Origin: Sipunculus nudus | Lineage: Eukaryota; Annelida; Sipuncula; Golfingiida; Sipunculidae | DNA length: 64,000 bases | Assembly: GCA_026874595.1 (NCBI GenBank) | Contig: CM049320.1 | Span: 34,132,214 to 34,196,213, forward strand | Direction of reading: 5' to 3' | Part shown: one piece after another, positions 24,407-34,900 of the stretch | Numbering within the stretch: the stretch's first letter is position 1 | Layout of the letters: each line of letters starts with the position of its first letter | Made by a program: the position numbers and the translations under genes | The notes under the pieces: model-generated | Told to the model about the DNA's origin: nothing | Database searches by the model: none | What the model saw: the letters and a program-made list of their open reading frames with translations, nothing else

Positions 24407-26469
24407 CACTAGTTAAAGGAATTCGGCTTAAACCCATGGTTAATGACTGAAAGAAGAAAAGCTGATTATTGATAATCGGTCGAATATTTTTAAATTTATG
24501 TATCTTCTTTATAAAGGTGGAATCGGCTGTATAGGATTATACTTTAATATTGACCAAGTAAATGCTCCCTGAATGGTCATGATTATATATATAATATCAC
24601 TCTAAACCAGAACATTATTTTCATGCAGGAGGCCCAGCTGTCAACAATAAAATTTTCAAATATCCAATATGATTTATACTCTCCACTGGCTAAAATTGTA
24701 GTATTCCACTTTGGACCCCAATTTATTTGATGGAATAAAATATGATATGGAATAACACTTCCTAGATAATCTGGTATATGCGATAATATACATTACATCA
24801 GGTGATGCGCAAATTATTCGATTATATCAATGATTGGTCGTTTTCTTTTATAATCTATTAAATCGGGTACATTTATGCATAATCGATCATAAATGGTTAT
24901 GTATACACACATTCAGTAATAAGTTATATCATCCCAGTAAAATACCCTTAATTAAGAAGACGGGGTACAAAACAAAATAGAATTAAAACTTAAACTTGCA
25001 CAATCGATAAATGTTAAAAGCCCGACCATTTCTTTGAATAACTGGGGGATGTAGAAATTTTAACTTAATTTACTAATATTTTAGGTATAATCTTATAGAG
25101 CATGTTCACGATAATATAGATGGAACATAAAATAATCGACTTTTATTCTATCATCTTTTTTTTTATCTTTCAAAAAACCACTATAGTGTATCACAAGTGA
25201 ACACTAGAGATTAATGAGCTTTACAAAATACAAATTGTCCATGAAATTTTAATCATGCACATAAGCTGATCCTAAGTGGAAACCCTGTATATGTACATAT
25301 TTGTTCCCTTACTTCAAATTTCGTCACGGTTGCTTTTTGTCGAAATAAAAGTCGATGACCCTTGTGACTTTATTAAAGTTTAATGGGATTGCTAGTGTTT
25401 TTGTAACATGTGTTCTATGTGGACTGTAAAAGAATCCTATATTTAATAAAGTAGTTAAGTCACATGTGAAAGATGGCAGTTTATATTTGTCGTCCCATAG
25501 TTTACTATTTTTATCTTAACTAAAATATCTAGGTCAAGAGTTTTACCACATTAAAAGGACCTTAAGATACTAAAAGCAGTGGGATTTATTCTAAAGATTA
25601 AGTTTACTACTGCGGTACTCTGCATGGAGACTTTAATTTGTCCCACAAATCAAGAAAGCAATTGAAGCATTTAATCCTGGCAAGGACACGCATGAGCCCT
25701 AAGTAGTACTTTCAGGTGAATTTAAACTCTCGTGCTCTGAGAAGTACAACAAATCCATCATCAAACTACATCTATATGTTATGTGTGTAAACATGATAGT
25801 CTTTCACCTTAGCAAAACTCCGATACTCTCCCATTATCCAACTAGAAAAAAATGTTTAATATATAGAAAATGTCGGAATATTCATTATTCAAGGATGTCA
25901 TCAATGTTGTCTTCAATGCTTGCTAGTTGAATTTATAGCAATATGCTTGTAGCAAGCCCACTTGAGAATTTTGCGGGCTCAATGACAACTCCATAATTTA
26001 TTGTAATATGAAAGTTGAAGATGGGGAGTATTTAGCTAAAGTTAGTCAAATGAAAGTTGAAAATGGGGCACATTTAGCTTAATTAAGACCCTGATGGGCC
26101 TTTAAATAAATGTGAAATTGAACTTGCACGGTCTGTCAGACAAATAGCACAAAATGTGGTTTCGGTCTAGTACGCCAAGCAGACAATCCATTGTCCGCAG
26201 TACATGGGCACATGTTCACAAGTTCAGTTGTACAATGTTTGCATCTGAAAATAAATTAAATTTGTCCTTCGGTACATAAGATCAGTATTTATATATCCAC
26301 CACAACATACCTAAAGGAACTCCACATAAACATATCCAGGCAGTAATTAATATAAATAAAACACTGATACTTATCCAAGACGCATCTAGTGAAAAATGTT
26401 CGAACTTTGTGCATAAATGGGTAAATTTGTCACTCATGTTAATGTTTTTATTGCTATAGCCGTGTAAGG

Positions 26470-27045
26470 AATTAACCCATGTGGGAGCCTTGTGGGCCCC
26501 ATGTAGGCCCCACCTGATATTGTAGGCCAACTATAAATTTGCCTCTTCTGTTCTGACGGAGATATAAACAAACAAAGATTGAATCAAAATATTATATCAA
26601 ATAAACTGAGAGCATACCAAGCACTGTGATGGGTTCCCACGCCAATGCTAGCAAAATTAATAGACACTGAAACTTGCCCGTGAAACAAACAGGTTTTGCC
26701 ACGTGGGGCCCATGTGATGGACCCTTGTGGAACCCTCATATTCAAATCTATTTTCTATGAATGCTCTAAATTTTGTTTGTTTAACAAATCTTTAGTGGAA
26801 TGTTTAAATATGTTACCAGAAAATTAGTTTCATATTTGTTAAACACTCACATGTACGAAATATAATGTTGTTTTTCTTACATGGGGCGAGCAAGGGGTCA
26901 ACATGGGCAAACCCTGTGGGAGTGCCCATATAAATTCCTTCTGGGGCCCATGTGGCAAATTATGGCCCATCAATATCCCACGTAAGCCCATGTGTTCCCA
27001 CATGGGGCCCTACTGAATCCCACCAGGCTATGCTGTTAGGGTATA
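26470..27045 (-). repeat. Right subterminal CCCATGTGGG-type array
   Basis: Scattered blocks of GGGCCCCATGTAGGCCCCAC, CACGTGGGGCCCATGTG, ACATGGGGCGAGCAAGG and CCCATGTGTTCCCACATGGG. Its outer end, reverse-complemented (CCTAACAGCATAGCC.GGTGGG), parallels the outer end of the left array (CCCAGACAGCAGCCCCCAGTGGG). The two arrays are therefore placed as a second, inner inverted pair. Confidence 0.65.
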
Positions 27046-27097
27046 GTCTGTACAAAATACATCAAACTTCTTTCTGACCATAACGATACAAAGTACA

Positions 27098-27120
27098 ATA
27101 ATAATAATAATAATAATAAA
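27098..27120. repeat. (AAT)n microsatellite
   Basis: About seven AAT units. Confidence 0.85.
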
Positions 27121-27641
27121 TAAAAAATATAGCACAATCTACACATACATACAGCAATAGTAAAGAAATTATTTGTACATTCTTCACAAAACCATTTCAT
27201 TGATTGTTTTATTTATTTTAAAGACAAATGCACATTTTAAATGAAACCACTTATTACTCTTTTTTCATCAAACCCAACCTTGTCTTCGAACACTCTCCTA
27301 AGCCACATTAACATTCAGTCCCAATGGTTACAGTTGCATTATATTTAGGCTTTGGTATTCTAGGAGAAAGTTTTGTTTTATCATATGATAGTAAATGGTG
27401 TAAAAAAAATTCATCCCTGAACTTAAACAAGAGACCAAGTGCTTTTGCATCAAACTCTGTTTAAAATGTTCAATTTGTTTAATTTCTGGAATGAAACAAA
27501 AATCAACTGCATTTGCAATGACAAATGGCCTACAATCTCCTGATGCTATTCATTGTCACTGGCGTGGCACAAATTAATAAAATCTTATCGGAGAAGAACT
27601 TGCTTGCCCAAACAACAGAGAGAGCTGAATGTTACGTGAAT

Positions 27642-27832
27642 GTACAGATTTTAAATTATTTTGGTCATTTAAAAGTGAACGAATATGTCAAGAGTAATAT
27701 AGTTGCAGATATTAAGTGATTTTAATGTGTATTTAAGAGTATCATTGCAAATAAAAACTCTTCGCAAATTCTCCACGAATTCTCCGCGAATTCTCCATCT
27801 CTCCGCGGATTCTCCGCGTTTTAGACAGACCC
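27642..27832 (-). repeat. Right terminal inverted repeat of the 9.3-kb element
   Basis: About 191 bp and the inverse of 18548-18728. It ends CCGCGTTTTAGACAGACCC and is followed directly by the 9-bp duplication. An open frame starting at 27525 (MAYNLLMLFIVTG) runs into this repeat and is probably chance. Confidence 0.88.
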
Positions 27833-27841
27833 CGCTTATCC

Positions 27842-30581
27842 CTAGTTCGACTAGACTGGTACCTTGCGCAATCGGGGAGAGCAACTGAGTTGTGTCCGAT
27901 TCTGGTGAAGCCTCTGTAACCTTAGTTTAGTTTATATAATGTATGTATGGGTCATTCTGTCGTTAACCTATTAAGTTATGTTTCCGGTAAATTAAAAGTG
28001 TTAAATTTATATATTTTGAAATTATCATTGGGAAAACAAAGTCAAATTCTGAATTTTTAAAATATTTTACAATTTTACCCTGTGTTACTCTTCAAAACTC
28101 TTCCTTTGAATTTATGTACGTATCTAGAAACTCTAAACTAAAATAGTCAATATTATTTTGTAGAAGAAATTGATAAAAAGAATACCAAGGCAAAATCTTC
28201 GGAAGTTTCATCACATATCACTGATCAGAGAATTTTAACAATATTTGCTTAGCTATCACTATTTTGAGTCAGGGGTGTAAAACTTATATGTTAAAGGGAA
28301 GAAATCCTTAATAAATGATCTGAACAGCAAATTATTTGTCACAACAGAGGGCAAAGGAGACCTCTGAAAAAGAAGCAGTACCTTAATAGTTAATTGGCGG
28401 GTTTTCAGTACAATAAATAGGCCTATATGGATTTTTTTTTTCAGTAATCACCAAATGCGTGTTTTTATTCAGTGTCAGTGGTGTTACTAATTTTTCTTGG
28501 AAAGGAAAATGCTACATCATCCTAGCTACCAAGTTATAACATATTGTGCAGGCTCACTGTGTCTCTATACATAAAACTGCTTCATATAGTGCAGGTCTCC
28601 TATATATAGAAGGGAGCACGTGTTAATTTTATTTTACTTGTCAGCTAGTGTTGTAACCGCCAGTAGGGTTACCATGCATTTTAACCCCATCTGGAAACAA
28701 TCAGTCGATTCTCTTAAAAGATAAATCCATCCCTTTGGAAAAAGTGCTTTTAACACCATTTAATATACAATTAAATTATTAATAGAAAAAACCGGTATAT
28801 AGATGAATGTCAATTGCATGCATCCTTGATATAGTCAGTGCATACTTGGCGCTACCACATGTCAATACAATGTTTGTCATTGGTGTTTTTTAATTATTGA
28901 AAAGCAAATATATTGCAAACGGTTATTATATACCAGATGTGCTCTTGGCATGAAAATCAAACAAACTGCAAATGAAATTTTAAGTTCTCTGAGAGGAGAC
29001 CCTGTTTATTTACATATAATGTATTAGACTTATTTTCTTTCCGTCAGAAAAAGTGCAGAACCGATATTATAGTTGTACTAAGGTTTATGTATATACATTT
29101 TCATGATTAAATATCAATGTTGAAAAATGCATTTATTTAAAAATATATATATATATGTACGTGTCTTTGCTTTCTTTTTTGTCTGTTATTAAGGTGTACA
29201 GTAAAGCAATGTAAATGATAAAATTGTAAGAACTGTACCTTAAAACTATATATGTTATTAAGAGTAAACAAATTTAATTAAATTTATACAAGTATATATT
29301 ATAGAATATCTTTGACACATAACTGTGTCTATATGGAAGGCCGTGACTTGGGCTGCCGTATGTATAGAAGAATTCTAAAATGTAATTAAGGTGACTTATG
29401 TGTCAACTTCAAGAAAAGTATCCGAATATTTTACCCTAAGTCTGTGTGTATTTCGACTGGGTGGTGGTAACTCGGGCTCTCCCTTGGCCTCGGAGGGTGG
29501 TGACTCGACTACACCAAACGTTTACGAAGTTCCAAAATGACGAAAACTTTAGTTCCCTCGTCGAAATATTCAGCGCAACTTTCGACAAGACATATGATGT
29601 CACTCTGGCAACTGTGTAGACTACCATGTCAAAGGGCATAGAGCTATAGGTGTCTTCTATGCTGAAAATCTGTTATCGACGCGTCGTAAATTTTTCCAAG
29701 GTTATCTACTAAAATTTGAATGGAGACCCCAAGTATCAATCGTCCAAATAAATTTATTACAATTATTACCTGTACATTAATTTTGTATAAATATGTATAT
29801 ATATGTACACATATATACATAGTCATGGTTCAAATGACAATCTGGTACGATTTGCAATTGTACTAGTACAGATCGTTATGGTTCGCCAACGGTGTCATGA
29901 TTGCATATACCGAAAATAACTTCGGTAGAAAAAAGGCATGTTAACTTGCATATATGTAAATTTATGCCGCAAAAACGTCTTTGAAGTGATCCTCAAATAA
30001 ATGTACCTGTACCTATATAGGTACTTTCTAAAGTACCTGTACCTGTACCTGGCCAATTCACAGGTACCTGTACCTAGGTACCTTCACTTGTACCTGGCCC
30101 AAAACCCTGGTATAAACCAGTTTATTTTATTTTTTTTACTGATATGACAATAATTAATTCAATTTAATTTATCTTTGAAAGACAAGGAACTTAATTAAAA
30201 ATGTTTGCCTCATATATGCTTTACGGAAATCTGGATACATTATTACATATTATAACGGTCATAAGATGTGTTATTTTTTTTTCTTACTGCGCTGTCTGTC
30301 TGGGGTCATGTAAATCTTGAACAGGTTACCATATGAAATGAATTAAATCTTAAGGCATTTCACGAAATGAATGATTATACAGTTTTTCTGTAACATGTCT
30401 GTAACAATATATATATATATATGATTAATTGGAATAAAGTATAGATTTGATTCAATAATTAGGGCCCGATATTCAACTTATGTATCAACAGTCAAGCAAC
30501 GGCGGACCAATAGCCCTGAATAAGTTTCCTCAAAACATTTCCTTGAATGTAATAGGGTGTCTTTTTTATGTCTTTTTTCAG
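27842..30581. other. Unassigned sequence between the element and the hyaluronidase gene
   Basis: Before the insertion this would have been contiguous with the PIG-P 5' side, so the first ~100 bp (27842-27930) may hold PIG-P promoter sequence. The rest is AT-rich with no exon-like block I can support. Confidence 0.4.
30003..30108. repeat. GTACCT-rich palindromic repeat
   Basis: Seven or more GTACCTGTACCT or inverted AGGTAC motifs within about 100 bp. The general look (short self-complementary words at an element end) is like the CGAGTACTCG ends of the hAT-like element, but I could not find matching termini. Confidence 0.5.
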
Positions 30582-30743
30582 AATGGTCCACAGTCCAATA
30601 CTAGCCCTTCCAAAGGCTCACCAAACCACTCGGGGTTCCGGAGCGCCACCGTTTGCCTGCGTAAGAGACCGCCAGAGCCAGGACATGGGAACCAGTCTAT
30701 TCAGAATTTTACTCGGATAACAGAGAAGTTGATCATATGACTA
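30582..30743 (+). other. Coding-like block upstream of hyaluronidase; possible exon or 5' UTR
   Basis: A strong acceptor-like tract (TCTTTTTTCAG, ends 30581) is followed by a GC-richer Pro/Ser/Asn-rich frame (NGPQSNTSPSKGSPNHSGF...) that stops at TGA 30738-30740. It lies about 120 bp before the hyaluronidase ATG. It could be a terminal exon of another gene, a 5' UTR exon or chance. Confidence 0.2.
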
Positions 30744-30861
30744 GATAATTATCATGTGATCTGCAATTTGTCCGTACAATATTGCCCCTCTGCGGCCAAC
30801 GTTGACAGTTCTCAACTCCGCGACAGTAAACTTCTGCACACTATTCAGATACATCATAGTT

Positions 30862-31330
30862 ATGGAGAACCATCATTTTAAAACAGTCGTATCTGCGTTC
30901 ATAATATTGTGTGTGCCATCAGTTTCTGTTAATGGAGAAAACCTGAAGTTTGTTCCAGGATTTGGAGCGCCAAATTCACACTTCCGAGTTGTTTGGAATT
31001 CGCCAACTATAAAATGTAACAGATTTGGTGTTGATATAGATTTACAGAAATACGGAATTGAAGTGAACGAATTCGATGGGTGGAGGGGTGATAAGATTAC
31101 AATATACTACAGAAATGAACTTGGTATATATCCTTACGTCGACAAATCAACGGGGGAATTAGTGAACGGAGGTGTTCCGCAGGTAATGTATAGATCTTTA
31201 TACGCAGAGGTCTAAAAAACATATTTTTTAAATGATGATTATATAAAATTTCAAATGCATTTGCAGAGAGTGCGTCAATACAAGGGGGTATGGTGGTTTA
31301 AATACTTCTCTCCCCCCAAATTTTTTTGCA

Positions 31331-31362
<32 letters not shown>

Positions 31363-31950
31363 GGGTACTCCATTAATTTAGAGGTTAAGTTAAGCTTTGC
31401 TATGCTTAGCTCTTAACGAATCATTCAGCCTTGTAAAATTAACTTGTCAGCCTAATCACCTCCTCCTCGGCTTTCAGAAAATAAGATATATATGAATAAT
31501 AATTAAGTATAAATATAATTAGTATATATAATTAGTATGATAGACTTTTAGACTTTGTTCCATATTTATATCGGGAAAAGGATATTTCAATGTTGATGGG
31601 TTTATCAAAATAAGGTGCCCTAACCTACGTTCCTGAACCCCCCCCCCCCCTTGAAGATAAATTGATGTCACTGGTAATTATAGTTTATAACTTTGTATAA
31701 CTTATACACAATGTTAAGTCATAAGTGGGTATGCAAGTGACTCATGCATGTCGCAAAGGCATCGTTATCTTTCAGGAAGAAATTTAAGCTGAAGCAATTA
31801 TTACAAGTTTAGGCCTATAGGCCTTCTAGCCAAAATGGTAAATAACTTCTGCATGGAAGCTGGCACATGATTTTATTCAAACAGTTCAGAATGACTTTCA
31901 ATGCCTGGCACATCCTTGCGTGGTTTCTTTTTCGTTTAGTGTAGCCTACG

Positions 31951-31988
<38 letters not shown>

Positions 31989-34900
31989 CACACACACACA
32001 CACTAAATATAAAAATAAATTTATATATATATATATATATATAATATATATAAATGTGAATTCTGTCATATGTAATTGATAGCGTATTAAATATTATAGA
32101 TCTGAACAGGTTGGTTTTATAAGTTCGATTCATATATTTTCCAAGATCTTGTAATAGGCATGTTAGAAACACAGTGAAATCCTTCATTTCATTATAATTG
32201 GGAGTAACACCGATAATTTATACTGACTGTCAGGGTTAAAGAACATTAGATATATAGAACAAATGCAACATTGAATCATTGGACCACAGATATTGGCCCA
32301 CTTCGTATAATTATAAATCGAAGTTAAAATTCGAAAAGTAGGTTTGGATTATCCTTTTACATAGTCTGCTTCGCCTGGGACGATAATGCTGTTTTCCATG
32401 TCATTTTATTGCAGCTTTCTTGCATACAGAATCTATATGAACCTTGCGTAAGAACTAGTTGTTAGCCAGATGAACGCTTCTGAAAAATAAATCATAAAAT
32501 TGTTCAATATTATGATGTAAAATGTGTTAATGTTTTGGTAGATTAAGGTATATGAAATAAACGAAATGTCATTTTAATATTTAAATATTTGTAACCCTTA
32601 ATATTTCATACTTTATACATTTCAGTCAGTGTGTAAAAAAAAACTGACTGAATTTTCAGTCAATTTGTAAAATGCCTTAAATTTTAGTCATTTTATTAAG
32701 TGCCTGAGTGAATTAGGCAATTTGTAAATCGACTGAAAATTTCAGGCCATTAACAAATTGACTAATTTTACACATTGCCTGTCATATATATAAGCCTATA
32801 TGAGCTCTGCATGTATGTGTACTTATGATATTATTTCATATGCATTTTTTTAATACTAAGGCCGTGGATATTAACGCTCACCTGAAGAAAGTTGCTGCAG
32901 ACATTCACGTCACTATCCCAGATAGCGACTTTAATGGGCTTGGTGTGATTGACTGGGAACCCTGGCGCCCTCTATGGCGCAGAAACTTTGATTCCAAGAA
33001 GATCTACCAAAACATATCAGAGGAAATGGTGCGAAAACAACACCCGGACTGGAATGAAACCCAGGTTGAAGCGGAAGCTCAGAGACAGTTTTCAACAGCT
33101 GCCAGGTAAACTGTAAGATGAAACGATTCGCGAATCGCTGGAGAAATGTTGAAATCAACCCTTTGTCTGTAGTAGAATAATCATTTAAACATTGATGGGT
33201 TTCCTCTCTTAATTAACTCTATGAAATGTCATTTAAAATATTTTTTGTTCTCTCTTGTGTAAAAACTTGTTGAGCCAGCCCACCACGAGTTCCGGCGGTA
33301 ATGTGTGTGAAGTGGAATGCCTGAATAATTTTGATACAAAGGAAATGTCTCCTGACAGACTGTCATAACTGACAGGTTGTCAGGTTTATCTCAGTGCTAA
33401 ACACCTTACCAGAAATAAATTTTACGCCAGCTTTTCACTTAAATTTTCTGCAGAGATCAAGCTATTTCATGTTTAAACTATATACATAGTGATGAACTGT
33501 AGGAAATTCCTGTTCCGGAAAATTTTTGAAAACTTCTAGGACAGATGTATGATTTTGTTTGTCTAAAAGCTGTATGTGAAAACGGGACATGCACCGGTGT
33601 TTATAATAAGAACAACCATGTAATATAAGGTGGTTGGTTGCATATGTGCGGAAGCTGAGAGGCCCCTAATCAGAAATTTCCCTTAAAATTAGCAAAACTC
33701 TAACTCGTCTTACTTGCCTCCAGATGTCCTTGTAGAATGTGTTTGACTCGTTTTAGCGGGCCCCTACATGTTATAAACATTTCAATATATAAAAAAAACG
33801 AGAAGCACACAGGCTTTGGGATATCGGGCCCCCACATGAAATAAACATGTGGATATAAAACAAAACGAGAAGCCTGTATGCTTTTGGATATCAGGCCACC
33901 ACATGATATAAACACGTGGATAAAAAAAAACAAAACGAGCAGTCTGTATGCTTTTGGATATTGGGCCCCAACATGTTATAAACACGTGGATATAAAACAA
34001 AACAAGCAGTCACATGTATGCTTTTGGATAGACTCTTTCCAGACTGTTTATTTTTTCAAATTAAAATTTAAAGTGATTATCTTTAATTGTGAAAGACCAT
34101 AAAATCGGAATAGACACTTTTAATACATACTTCTAACTTTCACTGCAGACAGATGATGGAGAAGACGATAGAATACTGCCGCTACCTCCGTCCCCATGGT
34201 TACTGGGGTTACTATGAGTTTCCAGAATGTTACAATTACCAAGGGATACGGACATGTAATAACAAGACCAGAGCGGAAAATGACGAGTAAGTGATGCATT
34301 TGGTGTAATCATTTTTTACGTGTAGTTCAAACAGCCCTTTTTTAATATAAAATGCATAAAGTACACAGAATAACAAATTTGAAACCGATAATCTTTTCAA
34401 ATAATACAACTATAGCCTACGGGATCAGGTCTTATAGGTTGAGGTTTTATGACAACCATGCATATGATACTGGTTATTTGTTTTCTAGAATTCTAGGACA
34501 TTTTATTCTCTAGTTATTTTTAACATTTCAGATGAAAAAGTATTCATATCATAACATAAGCTTGATGTTTAATTTAGAATGTCATTAAAATGTGATTATG
34601 TTTTAACATATTTTATATCCTTATTTTAAAAGGAACTTGTGTATTTTACCATGAAATAAGGATATTTGATGTCATATATCAATGATCAACATAATTATAT
34701 ACATTATTTAACTGTGTATTTTATCATGGCTTAAGATTATTGATGCCGGAGTGGCCATTGGATAAATATCGATGCCGCTGCATGATAGGTTGGTGGTATT
34801 AACTTTCATCTGCTTTCCCTCAAATTTGCAGGCTGTCTTTTTGACTACAGTACTTTCCTACTAGCATTTATTCTCTTTCTAATTTCAGACTCCAGTGGTT

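Larger units (their letters stand above)
20042..26437 (-). pseudogene. Candidate multi-exon gene inside the 9.3-kb element, unidentified, one frameshift
   Basis: Five coding-like blocks: 26437-26311 (ATG start, one membrane span ISVLFILITAWICLCG, donor TTTAG/GTATGT), 23966-23752 (donor TATATG/GTAAGT), 22658-22547 (Glu/His/Lys-rich, donor CCGG/GTAAGC), 21796-21626 (donor CAGAG/GTAAGA) and 20060-20042 (acceptor TTATTTCAG, short end with TGA). Splice phases 1, 1, 2, 2 agree. The second block, however, needs one extra base in an A5T5 run (about 23815-23824) to pass from frame ...LHRDVQADFDK to WVKVVQFILTELDFAEPPVY. Tyrosines sit in PPVYDEG, NTIYGEPEAG, GSLYLITPG and CSLYE contexts, resembling a receptor's cytoplasmic tail. 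I recognise no family. The acceptors of blocks 2-4 are weak. An alternative last exon lies at about 18860-18733. Confidence 0.3.
18539..27841. mobile_element. 9.3-kb TIR element (MULE-like) with 9-bp target duplication
   Basis: The body is 18548-27832. Terminal inverted repeats lie at about 18548-18728 and 27642-27832. They begin GGGTCTGTCTAAAACGCGG and contain a small internal repeat of GGAGAATTCGC; the right arm has one 11-bp copy more. Similarity continues, with point differences, through CAATGATAC, ATTAAAATCACTTAA and CAACTATATTAC. Flanks are a perfect direct repeat CGCTTATCC (18539-18547 and 27833-27841). Long TIRs with a 9-bp duplication fit Mutator-like elements by family knowledge. 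I see no recognisable MULE transposase, so the class is inference. It sits 109 bp upstream of the PIG-P ATG. Confidence 0.8.

Noticed and set aside
23934-24437. 167-codon frame of Tyr-Ile repeats
   Set aside because: Translation of (TA)n microsatellite, not a protein.
18548-27832. Polinton/Maverick or LTR retrotransposon interpretation of the 9.3-kb element
   Set aside because: Polintons have 6-bp duplications and carry polymerase and integrase genes; LTR elements have direct repeats and 4-6-bp duplications. Here repeats are inverted, the duplication is 9 bp, and no polymerase, integrase or reverse transcriptase frame is seen.
33700-34000. Minus-strand frames reading FYIHVFITCWGP repeats
   Set aside because: The repeated peptide follows the ~70-bp tandem DNA unit and carries no coding signal.
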